A stretch of DNA of 64,000 nt from assembly GCA_039822785.1 (NCBI GenBank), contig JBCBMO010000002.1, positions 542,156-606,155 on the forward strand. The letters are read 5' to 3'. Each line of letters starts with the position of its first letter. Within the stretch, counting starts at the first letter, position 1. The notes under the pieces are model-generated. The model worked only from the letters and a program-made list of their open reading frames with translations. It was not told the DNA's origin and did no database searches. Positions 1 through 10,557 of the stretch are shown piece after piece. The position numbers and the translations under genes were made by a program. This DNA is from Thermohalobaculum sp039822785. Lineage in GTDB: Bacteria; Pseudomonadota; Alphaproteobacteria; Rhodobacterales; Rhodobacteraceae.

Positions 1-2306
<2,306 letters not shown>

Positions 2307-2308
2307 CG

Positions 2309-3358
2309 CTACGACCCCGCACCGGCCTCGAACATCTCGAGGCCGGAAAGGCGCATCCGCTCAGCCGGTGCCGGGATCGATCGGGGCGCCTTGCCCGCGA
2401 CCGCCGCGGCGATGGCCTCGATGTGCTCGGGCCGGGTGCCGCAGCAGCCGCCCACCACATTGACCAGCCCCGCCTCGGCCCAGGCACCCAGATGCGCCGC
2501 CGTCTGTGCCGGGGTCTCGTCGTAGCAGCCCATCTCGTTCGGCAGGCCCGCGTTGGGATAGGCGCTGATCCGGGCATCGGCGATGTCGGCCAGCGCGCGG
2601 ATATGCGGGCGCATCTCGCCGGCGCCAAGCGCGCAGTTCAGTCCGACCGAGAAGGGACGCGCATGGGACATGGAGACCCAAAACGCCTCTGGCGTCTGTC
2701 CGGTCAGCGTGCGGCCGGAGCGGTCGGTGATGGTGCCCGAGATCATCAGCGGCGGCACCGGCACCCCCTCATCGCGCAGGCCGTCGATGGCGTAGAGCGC
2801 GGCCTTGGCGTTCAGGGTGTCGAAGATCGTCTCGACCAGCAGCAGATCGACGCCGCCGCGGATCAGCGCCCGCGCCGCCTGAGCGTAGGCCTCGGCCAGT
2901 TGGTCGAAGGTGACCTTGCGCATGCCGGGATCGTTCACGTCCGGGCTGATGGAGGCAGTCACATTCGTCGGCCCGATGGCCCCGGCGACCCAGCGCGGGC
3001 GGTCGTCGCGCTCGAACTTCGCCGCAGCCTCTGCCGCCAGCACGGCCGAGGCCTCGTTCAGCTCCGCCGCGATGGGGGCGAGGTCATAGTCCGCCTGGCT
3101 GATGGCATTGGCCGAGAAGGTGTTGGTCGACAGGATATCGGCGCCGGCGGCCAGGAACTTCTCGTGGATCGTGCGGATCATGTCGGGCTGGGTCAGCGAC
3201 AAAAGCTCGTTGTTGCCCGCCACATCGACCGGGTGATCGGCAAAGCGAAGGCCGCGATAGGCCGCCTCGTCCGGTGCCTCCGCCTGGATCATGGTGCCCA
3301 TCGCGCCGTCCAGCACGAGAATGCGCTCCGCCGCATGGGCGGCAATATCGCGTGTCAT
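2309..3358 (-). CDS. Methionine synthase homocysteine-binding subunit (split MetH N-terminal module)
   Basis: Homocysteine S-methyltransferase domain of about 349 residues that should supply the Zn-homocysteine module to the MetH part encoded 2 nt downstream. The N terminus ILVLDGAMGTMIQ and the Zn-ligand signatures (GLNCALG near the middle, VVGGCCGTRPEHI near the C terminus) are those of the MetH/BHMT family. I use the ATG at 3358 (MTRDIAAHAAERILV). A longer frame to 3439 exists, but its extra residues are low-complexity and overlap a potentially structured leader. A betaine- or other donor-dependent homocysteine methyltransferase is the alternative, but the junction with the pterin/B12 module argues for a split MetH. 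Confidence 0.88.
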   Translation of the reverse strand: MTRDIAAHAAERILVLDGAMGTMIQAEAPDEAAYRGLRFADHPVDVAGNNELLSLTQPDMIRTIHEKFLAAGADILSTNTFSANAISQADYDLAPIAAELNEASAVLAAEAAAKFERDDRPRWVAGAIGPTNVTASISPDVNDPGMRKVTFDQLAEAYAQAARALIRGGVDLLLVETIFDTLNAKAALYAIDGLRDEGVPVPPLMISGTITDRSGRTLTGQTPEAFWVSMSHARPFSVGLNCALGAGEMRPHIRALADIADARISAYPNAGLPNEMGCYDETPAQTAAHLGAWAEAGLVNVVGGCCGTRPEHIEAIAAAVAGKAPRSIPAPAERMRLSGLEMFEAGAGS

Positions 3359-3423
3359 CGTCGGTCTTCCCGGTTGCCTGAGCGCCGCCGATCCGAGGAC
3401 CGCAGGCGCATCGCTGCCCGATC

Positions 3424-3477
3424 TCCATCCACCGGGCATGGTCAGATAGGCTGGTAGCCTGACGCGAACAGGATGGA
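3424..3477 (-). promoter_or_regulatory. Putative structured leader of the split metH operon
   Basis: Between bacA and the methionine synthase genes there is a nested inverted repeat. A 7-bp outer stem (TCCATCC at 3424-3430 with GGATGGA at 3471-3477) encloses an inner hairpin (GTCAG 3441-3445 with CTGAC 3459-3463, continued by GCT/AGC at 3450-3452 and 3456-3458). It lies 66-120 nt upstream of the ATG on the coding strand. Methionine-cycle genes in this group are often riboswitch-controlled, but I do not recognise a SAM-II, SAH, SAM/SAH or cobalamin consensus, so the functional reading is only an inference. Confidence 0.3.
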
Positions 3478-3493
3478 AAGTGTCGTTTTTGAA

Positions 3494-3519
3494 GGGCGGG
3501 ACGCCATTGCCCCCCGCCC
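3494..3519 (-). terminator. Terminator-like hairpin after bacA
   Basis: A perfect 7-bp stem (GGGCGGG 3494-3500 with CCCGCCC 3513-3519) with a 12-nt loop lies about 20 nt beyond the bacA stop. On the minus strand it is followed by TTCAAAAACG rather than a T run, so it is a weak candidate intrinsic terminator. Confidence 0.35.
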
Positions 3520-3538
3520 GCGTAATGCCTGGCCGGAC

Positions 3539-4840
3539 CTAGCGCGTCTCCGGCGCCTGTGCCGGTGCTGTGTCCGGCCCCGCCCCGCCACCGGTCGGGA
3601 TGCGATCCTCGGTCTCCACCTCGATCCCGGCCAGTGTCTCGCCCTCCATCGCCAGTTCGAAACCGCGCAGACGCTTGTAGATCGACAAAAGCTCCACGAT
3701 CGTCGTCCAGGAGTTCACCAGGAACTGGAACGAGTTCGACACCTGATTAAAGGCCGTCAGGATCTGCTGCAGGATACCGAAGGTGATCGCCTTGGCCACA
3801 ATGGTCGGGATCAGCAGGATGTAGACAAAGATGTTGTCCGCCTGAATGTACAGACCGCGGAAGATATTGAAGTACATATAGTGAAAGTACAGCCGAAAGT
3901 AGTTGCGGCGGACGTTATAGAACAGCTCAGCCACCGTCATCGGCTGTGCCCGCATCACGTCATCCTCGCCGTAGACGAGCTCTTTGCGATAGGCGGCCTC
4001 GACGCGCTGATTGCGAAACTCAAGCCCAGGTAGCTTGATGCCCGCCACGGCCAACAGCACGGTGCCGAAGATCGACCAGAAGAGAGCGGCCTGGAACAGC
4101 GGCGCCGGGATCACGCCCACGATGGGCAGTTCGGTGATGTGGATCGATAGCGCCCAGAGGATCGGCAAGAAGGCGAAGAGCGTCATCACGCTGTCGACCA
4201 CCGCCACGCCAAGACTTTCGGTGATCTGGGCAAAGCGCATCGTATCCTCCTGGATACGCTGCGAGGCGCCCTCGATGTGGCGCACCTCCTTCCACCGCGA
4301 CATGTAGTAGTCGTTCATGGCCGTGCGCCAGCGGAACACGTAGTGGCTGACCAGGAAGCGCGTGGCGACGAAGACCAGCATCCAGACAAAGGCGATCTCG
4401 GCGAAGATGATGAGCAGCTCGTAGAACTCGCCTGCCGGCACCTCGCGGGCGTTCGAGTCCAGGGCTTCCTGCACCAGATCGAAGAACGGTCGGCGCCAGT
4501 TGTTGATCGCGACAGAGACCTGCACCGAATAGTAGGTGGAGAACAGGATGATCGCCGAGACGACGATCGACCAGATCTGCCAGGGATGCGGTTCGAACCG
4601 GAACCAGGCGAAGGCGAAGATCGCCACCGCCGCCGCATAGAACAGGTAGAAGAACAGGAACTCGTCGGTGGCGAAGTGCCCTAGACCGATAACCGGGCTG
4701 TCGGGGTCCATGGTCTCGCCAAGGCCGACCGCGGTGCGCAGCGTGTCGCCGGCGACGTACCAGACCACCACGACCACGGCGGTATAGGCGAGCAGCGACA
4801 GGAAGAAGAGCTTCGGCCGCGGGAAGAAGGACGTGAACAT
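3539..4840 (-). CDS. bacA: SbmA/BacA-family peptide transporter
   Basis: Inner-membrane proton-coupled importer of antimicrobial and other peptides. In rhizobia BacA is also linked to very-long-chain lipid A modification. The 433-residue length fits the family. The N terminus is hydrophobic (FFLSLLAYTAVVVVVWYV). The core carries the family signature RWRTAMNDYYMSRW followed by RHIEGASQRIQEDTMRFA, and further membrane helices follow. The last 30 residues are Pro/Gly/Ala-rich and variable. There is no strong ribosome binding site at the ATG. The gene begins 12 nt after the HugZ-like gene and is probably translated from the same message. Confidence 0.92.
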   Translation of the reverse strand: MFTSFFPRPKLFFLSLLAYTAVVVVVWYVAGDTLRTAVGLGETMDPDSPVIGLGHFATDEFLFFYLFYAAAVAIFAFAWFRFEPHPWQIWSIVVSAIILFSTYYSVQVSVAINNWRRPFFDLVQEALDSNAREVPAGEFYELLIIFAEIAFVWMLVFVATRFLVSHYVFRWRTAMNDYYMSRWKEVRHIEGASQRIQEDTMRFAQITESLGVAVVDSVMTLFAFLPILWALSIHITELPIVGVIPAPLFQAALFWSIFGTVLLAVAGIKLPGLEFRNQRVEAAYRKELVYGEDDVMRAQPMTVAELFYNVRRNYFRLYFHYMYFNIFRGLYIQADNIFVYILLIPTIVAKAITFGILQQILTAFNQVSNSFQFLVNSWTTIVELLSIYKRLRGFELAMEGETLAGIEVETEDRIPTGGGAGPDTAPAQAPETR

Positions 4841-4852
4841 CGTAAGGGCGGC

Positions 4853-5623
4853 CTATTGTTGTTGCTGCGCTTGCTGGACGGTCTCGCGGGCCCGTTTGGC
4901 CAAAAGCACCAGCATGGGGCGTAAGTCTTCTGCGGATTTGAGCGGTCGGTCAAACCACAGACGCGCGACCGCATCGCCGACGACCATGTCCATCCCGGCC
5001 GGATCCAGGGTCGCGAGGCGCCAGTCAGCCGCCTCGCCGCCACCGAACACCTCCGCATAGAGCGCGATGGCATCCAGGTGGTCGTCGTTCATGTGCTCGA
5101 CCGCACCCGCCTCCATCGCCGCAAGCTCGGGCATGGGCGACAGGATCACATCCTCGGCGGTCATCTCATAGGCCTTGCCGAACCCGCCGTTCAGGGACAC
5201 ACGCTCGACCACCAATCGCCAAAGCGCGAAGTCACCGAAGAAGGCGTAGAGCTCCGCCTTGGGCTGGCGCGCGAGGAAGCGGCGCATGTTCCGCTCCCGC
5301 GCCTCGTCCCGCAGAATCTCAGCGCGGCCGATCACGGTCATCCGGGCATGGGCCAGCGGATCCCCCTTGCCCGCGGTGCCCAGCAGCAGCGACACCCGCC
5401 CATCCGCCGCCATGGCGCCGAAGTGGGGCGAAAGCTGCGAGGCGAGGAACAGCGGATGCCCCTCCATCGAGGTGGCGAGCGAGACGCGGCTGACCATCGG
5501 CCATCCCGTGCCGGGCTCCAGCGTCGCGAGCGCCCCCAGCCGTTCGCAGCGCAGCATGGTCTGGGCCTGGCGGCGCGCCGCATCGTCGACCGCGCGCAAC
5601 ACACCCTTGGGTTCTTCCGCCAA
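4853..5623 (-). CDS. HugZ-like pyridoxamine 5'-phosphate oxidase-fold protein with DUF2470
   Basis: Cytoplasmic split-barrel protein. Residues about 15-160 form the flavin-reductase/PNPOx-like barrel (LGALATLEPGTGWPMVSRV, LLLGTAGKGDPLAHARMTV). The C-terminal DUF2470 part carries EHMNDDHLDAIALYAE. HugZ homologues with this layout degrade or bind haem, but the exact role here is not provable from sequence. The start is a TTG at 5623, chosen because AGGAGG lies 8 nt upstream and the N-terminal helix would otherwise be lost. The protein ends in a glutamine-rich tail (QQAQQQQ). The bacA gene follows 12 nt downstream. Confidence 0.8.
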   Translation of the reverse strand: MAEEPKGVLRAVDDAARRQAQTMLRCERLGALATLEPGTGWPMVSRVSLATSMEGHPLFLASQLSPHFGAMAADGRVSLLLGTAGKGDPLAHARMTVIGRAEILRDEARERNMRRFLARQPKAELYAFFGDFALWRLVVERVSLNGGFGKAYEMTAEDVILSPMPELAAMEAGAVEHMNDDHLDAIALYAEVFGGGEAADWRLATLDPAGMDMVVGDAVARLWFDRPLKSAEDLRPMLVLLAKRARETVQQAQQQQ

Positions 5624-5684
5624 TCCCGCCCCCTCCTCGTCTTGCGACCCTCGGCGGCGCTATGAAATAGCCCGCGCGGCAGTC

Positions 5685-6107
5685 CTAGCGAACGACCAGG
5701 ACCGAGACCTTGGCATGGCGCACGATATGCGCCGCATTGGGCCCGATCAGCAGGTCGGTGACCGTCGGCTCATGGGTGCCCACCACGATCAAGTCCGCGC
5801 CAATGCGGGCGGCACAGTCCAGAACTTCGTGGTGAACAGTGCCCTCCGCCACATGGCGCGTGGCCGGATGGTTCGGCAGCACCCGGTCGACGTAGAGGCG
5901 CAGCCGCTCGGCGGCGTCCTCCATAGCCTGGGCCATGGCGTCCTCCGGCAGGAAGGAGGCGACGAAGCCCTGGCCGAAGTCCGGGATCACCGTGATCACG
6001 CTTAAGCTAGCACCGTCCATCTTGGCCAGTTCCGCCGCGCGGCGCAGCACCGGCCCACCGGCTTCCTCCCGGTTGAGATCGATGGCGGCGAGGACGCTCT
6101 TGCTCAT
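5685..6107 (-). CDS. Universal stress protein (UspA family)
   Basis: Single-domain Usp of 140 residues. The N-terminal strand SVLAAIDLN is followed by SLSVITVIPDFG. The ATP-binding style segment VVGTHEPTVTDLLIGPNAAHIVRHAKVSVLVV (shown here in outline) is a variant of the family GxxG-9x-G(S/T) motif. The ATG at 6107 is chosen over the longer frame to 6185 because AAGGAG sits 7 nt upstream. It lies alone between the HugZ/bacA pair and the divergent aminotransferase. Usp proteins of this size commonly respond to stress or growth arrest; the specific trigger is unknown. Confidence 0.88.
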   Translation of the reverse strand: MSKSVLAAIDLNREEAGGPVLRRAAELAKMDGASLSVITVIPDFGQGFVASFLPEDAMAQAMEDAAERLRLYVDRVLPNHPATRHVAEGTVHHEVLDCAARIGADLIVVGTHEPTVTDLLIGPNAAHIVRHAKVSVLVVR

Positions 6108-6236
6108 GCCACGGCTCCTTCCCTCTCGGCCCCTCTGGGCGATGGCCAACCCTAAGGAGGATCGGGCGATGGGGTAAACGGCCATCTGACCGCAGGATCG
6201 CCTTGCGGCCCCGACCGTGCTGCCGCAGACCCTCCG

Positions 6237-6264
6237 CCGCTGATCGGCTGCCGCTGATCGGCTG
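6237..6264. repeat. Two tandem copies of a 14-bp unit
   Basis: The unit CCGCTGATCGGCTG occurs twice head-to-tail in the 254-bp divergent region between the universal stress gene and the aminotransferase gene. It may be a short slippage repeat or a repeated regulator half-site. Confidence 0.6.
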
Positions 6265-6361
6265 CCGCGGCGTTCTGGCCCTTCGCGCTGGTCTGGCTTG
6301 ACCGCACCGGTGCAGAGGCGCTCGATGGTATCCGCCGATATGCGCCGCAGGAGGCTGACCG

Positions 6362-7696
6362 ATGGCGACCCACTCGCACGTCTTTCCCCGCCACACCAAG
6401 GCGTCGCTCCCCGTCGCCGTGGGCGGGGAGGGCTGCTACCTGATCGACGCGACGGGCAAGCGCTACCTCGATGCCTCCGGCGGGGCGGCGGTCTCCTGCC
6501 TCGGCCATGGCGACAGAGCGGTGAGCGAGGCCATCAAGGTGCAGGTCGACCAGCTCGCCTTCGCCCATACAGGGTTCTTCACCTCCGAGCCCGCCGAGCG
6601 CCTGGCCGACCGGCTGATCCGGCTGGCGCCCAAGGGGATCGACCGGGTCTACCTCGTCTCCGGCGGGTCGGAGGCGGCGGAGGCCGCGATCAAGCTCGCC
6701 CGGCAGTACTTCGTCGAGAAGGGCGAGCCGCAGCGGCGCCACCTGATCGCCCGCAAGCAGAGCTATCACGGCAACACCCTCGGCGCGCTGGCCGCCGGCG
6801 GGAACGAGTGGCGGCGCGCGCCCTTCGCCCCGATCCTGACCGAGGTCAGCCACATCGACCCCTGCTATGCCTACGTCCACCGGCGCGACGACGAGAGCGA
6901 GGCCGCCTATGGCGCCCGCGCCGCGCAGTCGCTGGAGGATGAGATCCTGCGCCTGGGGCCCGACACGGTCATGGCCTTCATGGCCGAGCCGGTGGTGGGC
7001 GCGACCCTGGGGGCGGTCCCGGCGGTCGAGGGGTACTATGCCCGGATCCGCGAGATCTGCGACCGCTACGGCGTACTGTTGATCCTGGACGAGGTGATGT
7101 GCGGCATGGGCCGCACGGGCACGCTGTTCGCCAGCGAGCAGGACGGGATCGCACCGGACGTCGTCTGCATCGCCAAGGGCCTCGGCGCAGGCTACCAGCC
7201 CATCGGTGCGATGCTCTGCACCGCCGAGATCTATGCGGCCATCGAGGAGGGCTCGGGCTTCTTCCAGCACGGCCATACCTATGTGGGCCACCCGGTCGCC
7301 GCGGCCGCCGCCGATGCGGTGCTGACGGCCATCGAGGAGCGCGGGTTGATCGACCGCGTCGCTACCACGGGCCCCGCGCTGCGCGCGGCGCTCACCGGCG
7401 CCTTCGGCCAGCATGCCCATGTGGGCGATATCCGCGGTCGGGGGCTGTTCCTTGGCCTCGAGATCGTCGCCGATCGCGACACCAAGCGCCCCTTCGATCC
7501 CGCCCGCAAGATCGCGCCGCGGCTGAAGAAGGCGGCCTTCGAGCGCGGCCTCATCTGCTACCCGATGCAGGGCACCCGCGACGGGGTCCAGGGCGATCAC
7601 GTCCTCTTGGCCCCGCCCTTCATCCTGGAAGACGCTCAGATCGGCGAGCTGATCGACAAGCTCTCAGGCGCTCTGGACGACACCCTCGCCGCCTGA
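6362..7696 (+). CDS. Class III (omega) PLP-dependent aminotransferase
   Basis: Fold-type I aminotransferase of 444 residues. It shows the Gly-rich start of the large domain (VYLVSGGSEAAEAAIKLARQ), the Trp/His region SYHGNTLGALA, the cofactor aspartate at about D243 (LLILDEVMCGMGRTG) and the PLP lysine at about K272 (CIAKGLGAGYQPIGA). AGGAGG lies 7 nt before the ATG. The partner gene 30 nt downstream encodes a BCCT osmolyte/amine transporter, so the substrate may be an amine or amino acid imported by it, such as a taurine-, beta-alanine- or diaminobutyrate-like compound. The family alone does not fix the substrate. Confidence 0.88.
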   Translation: MATHSHVFPRHTKASLPVAVGGEGCYLIDATGKRYLDASGGAAVSCLGHGDRAVSEAIKVQVDQLAFAHTGFFTSEPAERLADRLIRLAPKGIDRVYLVSGGSEAAEAAIKLARQYFVEKGEPQRRHLIARKQSYHGNTLGALAAGGNEWRRAPFAPILTEVSHIDPCYAYVHRRDDESEAAYGARAAQSLEDEILRLGPDTVMAFMAEPVVGATLGAVPAVEGYYARIREICDRYGVLLILDEVMCGMGRTGTLFASEQDGIAPDVVCIAKGLGAGYQPIGAMLCTAEIYAAIEEGSGFFQHGHTYVGHPVAAAAADAVLTAIEERGLIDRVATTGPALRAALTGAFGQHAHVGDIRGRGLFLGLEIVADRDTKRPFDPARKIAPRLKKAAFERGLICYPMQGTRDGVQGDHVLLAPPFILEDAQIGELIDKLSGALDDTLAA

Positions 7697-7726
7697 CACC
7701 ACCCCATACCCGCAAAGGAGAGGCCG

Positions 7727-9268
7727 ATGGAGAACAACCGCCTTCTGCTCGGCGTCTCGCTCCTGTTCATCGCGGCCTTCGGGCTTTGGGGGGTCATCGA
7801 CCCTGTCAGCCTCGATGCAATGGCTTCGACCGTGGTCAGCCAGTACTTCGTCAGCCGCGGCTGGTTCGTCATGCTCTCGGTCTCGGGCATGCTGATCCTC
7901 TGCGTCGCCCTCGCCTTCTCGCGCTATGGCGACATCCGCCTGGGCGCCGACGACGACCGGCCGGAGTTCTCGACCATATCCTGGATCACCATGCTCTTCG
8001 CCGCGGGCATGGGCGTCGGCCTGCTGTTCTGGGCGGTGGCGGAGCCGCTGACCCACTACGACTTCATCGTCAATCAACTGGGCGCGGACCCCGACACGCC
8101 GCCGCCCCTGCCCAAACCCCTGGCGGCGCAGGAGGCTTTGCTTGCCACCAACTTCCACTGGGGCATCCATGCCTGGGCGATCTATGGCGCGACGGCACTG
8201 ACCATCGCCTATTTCGCCTTTCGCCGCGGCACCCCGATGATGGTGAGCGCCCCGATCCGCTATCTGTTCCCCGGCGAGCGCTGGGCCGGCATCGTCGGCT
8301 GGCTGTCGGACCTGATGGCCATCGTGGCCATCGCCATCGGCGTCGGCGGTTCCATGGCCATGGGGGTCTTCCAGGTCGCCGACGGCATCGACGTGCTGAT
8401 GGGCGGACAGGAGGCGAGCGGCCTGCTCGTCGCCATCGTCTTCGGGCTGATGATCGCCTGCTACATGCCCTCGCTCATGGTCGACCTCGGCGATGGGATG
8501 TCCCGGCTGTCGAACATCGCCATGGGCATCGCGGTGGCCCTGGTGGTCTACACCATCATCCTCGGCCCCACCGAGTTCCTGCTGAACTCCGTCCTCGGCG
8601 CCTTCGGCGACTACGTCGTCAACGCCGTGCCGCGGGGGTTCGAGACGCTGACCTTCTTCGGCGATCAGGTGAGCGGCTGGTTCAACGACTGGACGCTCAC
8701 CTACATGGTCTGGTGGATCGCCTGGGGGCCCTTCGTCGGCGTCTTCGTCGCGCGCATCTCCAAGGGCCGCACGATCCGAGAGTTCGTGCTGGGCGTGCTG
8801 ATCGCGCCCACGCTCTTCTCCGTCATCTGGTTCGGCGCCTTTGGCGGCATCGGATTGTTCGAGGTGCTGCAGGGCCCTGGCGATCTGCTCTCGCTCACGC
8901 AGACCAACGTGGAGCGGGTGACCTTCGCCCTGCTCGAGCGGCTACCGATGACCACGCTCTCGACGGTGCTGGTGATCGTCTCGGCCTTTCTGTTCATCGT
9001 CACCAGCGTGGTGAGTGCTGCCTTCGTGCTCGCCACCTTCTCCACCGGGGGCGATCCCAATCCGGCGGTGAAGCTGCGGCTGATCTGGGGCGGGCTGCTC
9101 GGGGTGCTGGGGGCGGCCATGGTGCTCTCGGGCTCCATCGATGCGGTGAAGCGGCTGATTGCCCTCGGCGCCCTGCCCTTCGTGCTGATCACGGTGCTGC
9201 TGCTCGTCTGCCTGATCCGCGGGCTGGCGGAGGAGACGCAAGGGAGGCCGGCCCATGCTGACGGGTGA
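7727..9268 (+). CDS. BCCT-family betaine/carnitine/choline-type transporter
   Basis: Secondary transporter of 513 residues with about 12 membrane helices. Family signatures are present: MLFAAGMGVGLLFWAVAEP in the TM3 region, and the Trp-rich segment YMVWWIAWGPFVGVFVARISKGRTIREFVLG in TM8. AAGGAG precedes the ATG by 6 nt. The gene follows the aminotransferase closely and its 3' end overlaps a tiny membrane-protein gene. The C-terminal tail is short, without the long osmosensing extension of BetP. Import of a quaternary amine or amino acid used by the aminotransferase is the likely role; the substrate is inferred only from context. Confidence 0.92.
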   Translation: MENNRLLLGVSLLFIAAFGLWGVIDPVSLDAMASTVVSQYFVSRGWFVMLSVSGMLILCVALAFSRYGDIRLGADDDRPEFSTISWITMLFAAGMGVGLLFWAVAEPLTHYDFIVNQLGADPDTPPPLPKPLAAQEALLATNFHWGIHAWAIYGATALTIAYFAFRRGTPMMVSAPIRYLFPGERWAGIVGWLSDLMAIVAIAIGVGGSMAMGVFQVADGIDVLMGGQEASGLLVAIVFGLMIACYMPSLMVDLGDGMSRLSNIAMGIAVALVVYTIILGPTEFLLNSVLGAFGDYVVNAVPRGFETLTFFGDQVSGWFNDWTLTYMVWWIAWGPFVGVFVARISKGRTIREFVLGVLIAPTLFSVIWFGAFGGIGLFEVLQGPGDLLSLTQTNVERVTFALLERLPMTTLSTVLVIVSAFLFIVTSVVSAAFVLATFSTGGDPNPAVKLRLIWGGLLGVLGAAMVLSGSIDAVKRLIALGALPFVLITVLLLVCLIRGLAEETQGRPAHADG

Positions 9269-9371
9269 CCTGATCGACACGGTGCTAAACCTCGGCACCT
9301 TCGCCTTCATCGGCGCCATGGTCTGGCTGATGATCCGCGATCTGCCGGACCGCCCCGACGGCGGCGCCTAG
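9255..9371 (+). CDS. Small single-span membrane protein overlapping the BCCT gene
   Basis: A 38-residue ORF (MLTGDLIDTVLNLGTFAFIG, continuing AMVWLMIRDLPDRPDGGA) that overlaps the last 14 nt of the BCCT gene in another frame. GGAGG lies 7 nt upstream of its ATG, inside the transporter coding sequence. The central segment is a convincing membrane helix followed by a charged, Pro-rich tail. The overlap and ribosome binding site suggest translational coupling, so it may be a small accessory subunit of the transporter. I do not recognise a named family, and the function is inference. Confidence 0.6.
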   Translation: MLTGDLIDTVLNLGTFAFIGAMVWLMIRDLPDRPDGGA

Positions 9372-9392
9372 CGGCCTCGGCTCCTGCCCGTC

Positions 9393-9455
9393 ATTGCCCG
9401 GCTCGACCGGGCAATCCACGACGCTGAGATGGATCCCCCGGTCAAGCCGGGGGAT
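9393..9455. repeat. REP-like doublet of two palindromic hairpins
   Basis: Two perfect 9-bp stems with 5-nt loops lie side by side: ATTGCCCGG-ctcga-CCGGGCAAT (9393-9415) and ATCCCCCGG-tcaag-CCGGGGGAT (9433-9455). They resemble the abundant interspersed palindromes seen in many alphaproteobacterial intergenic regions. The pair sits between the convergent small membrane-protein gene and oxyR and may also act as a bidirectional terminator or mRNA stabiliser. Confidence 0.7.
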
Positions 9456-9509
9456 GACAACCAGTGCCGGGATCAGAGGACCATGACCTCGCGCCTTGTC
9501 GACCGGAAT

Positions 9510-10421
9510 TCAGGCGCCGGGGACGGCGGGGATCAGACGACTGGTCACGGGGCGGAGGAGTGCTGCCACGCCCTCGAAATGCACCGCCATCGGCGAGCTC
9601 TCGCGCCAGACCAGCACCACCGTGCGCGTGGGCGCCGGCGGCGCGAAGGGGCTGAGGCTGACGCCTGCCCCACTGCATTCGACACTGGCGGCGATGGCGG
9701 GGATCACCGTGGCCCCCATGCCAGCCGCCGCCATCTGCACAAGCGTCGTCAGCGAACTCGCATCCAACCGGTCCTGCGTGGCCCCAACGGCACAGAAGCT
9801 GAGCGCCTGATCGCGCAGGCAATGCCCTTCCTCCAGCAGCAGGAGGCGCATGTCGCCCACCTCCTCGGCGCTGACCGCCTCACCGGTGCCCGGTGCCGAG
9901 GTCTGCTGGGCCAAAAGGAAGGGTTCGGTGAAGAGCGGGCGGATCGTGAGCCCCGCCTCCTCCACCGGCAGGGCGACGATCAGCAGGTCGAGCGCGCCGG
10001 CCCGCAGATCCTGCACCAGGGTCTCGGTCTTCGTTTCGCGGAGCGCGATCTCCAGGCCATCATAGGCCTCCGTCAGCGTCTCGATCACGGTCGGCACCAG
10101 ATAGGGTGCGACGGTCGGGATCACGCCCAGCTTCACCGGTCCCGTCAGCCGCGCCGCCCGGCTGCGCGCCAGATCGCCCAATTCCCAGACCGACAAGGCG
10201 ATCGCCGCCGCGCGGCGCGCGACCTCCCTGCCCGCTTCGGTCACCTCGATCTGGCGCGCCTGGCGCTCGATCAGCGCCATGCCAAGCGCGCTCTCAAGCT
10301 CCGCCACCTGCATCGACAGCGCTGGCTGGGTTACCGCGCACTCCTCCGCCGCCCGCCCGAAATGCCGATGCCGGGCGAGCGCCTCGAAGTATCGGAGCTG
10401 GCGCAGCGTGATGTTGGTCAT
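9510..10421 (-). CDS. oxyR: Hydrogen-peroxide sensor regulator OxyR (LysR family)
   Basis: LysR-type regulator of 303 residues. The N-terminal winged helix-turn-helix is clear (HFGRAAEECAVTQPALSMQVAELE). The effector domain keeps the redox pair that defines OxyR: Cys201 and Cys210 in GHCLRDQALSFC. Peroxide oxidises these to a disulphide that switches DNA binding. It is divergent from katG across 136 bp, the classical arrangement in which OxyR controls katG and itself. The C terminus is Pro/Ala-rich and ordinary. I am confident because both cysteines and the katG neighbour agree. Confidence 0.95.
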   Translation of the reverse strand: MTNITLRQLRYFEALARHRHFGRAAEECAVTQPALSMQVAELESALGMALIERQARQIEVTEAGREVARRAAAIALSVWELGDLARSRAARLTGPVKLGVIPTVAPYLVPTVIETLTEAYDGLEIALRETKTETLVQDLRAGALDLLIVALPVEEAGLTIRPLFTEPFLLAQQTSAPGTGEAVSAEEVGDMRLLLLEEGHCLRDQALSFCAVGATQDRLDASSLTTLVQMAAAGMGATVIPAIAASVECSGAGVSLSPFAPPAPTRTVVLVWRESSPMAVHFEGVAALLRPVTSRLIPAVPGA

Positions 10422-10557
10422 CAGAGTTTCTGATCGCTCCTCATAGAAAATACGATTTCCCCTGATGGCCCATTCCTGTCAAGTTGCCCCTGTCACGGCC
10501 TGGCCCCCGCCAGGGACCGACCGCCACGCAAGCCGCAGCATTCATCGGAGAAATCAC
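10422..10557. promoter_or_regulatory. Divergent oxyR/katG control region
   Basis: This 136-bp region separates the two start codons. An AT-rich patch at about 10440-10460 contains ATAG (10443-10446) in the sequence TCATAGAAAATACGATTTCC, the likeliest place for OxyR contacts and a promoter. I cannot fit the full four-element OxyR consensus, so the exact operator is uncertain. Confidence 0.4.

Noticed and set aside
3359..3540. Cobalamin riboswitch upstream of the methionine synthase genes
   Set aside because: CCGGGAAG-like sequence near the start suggested a B12 box, but the other conserved blocks (GCCACTG, GCAACTG) are missing.
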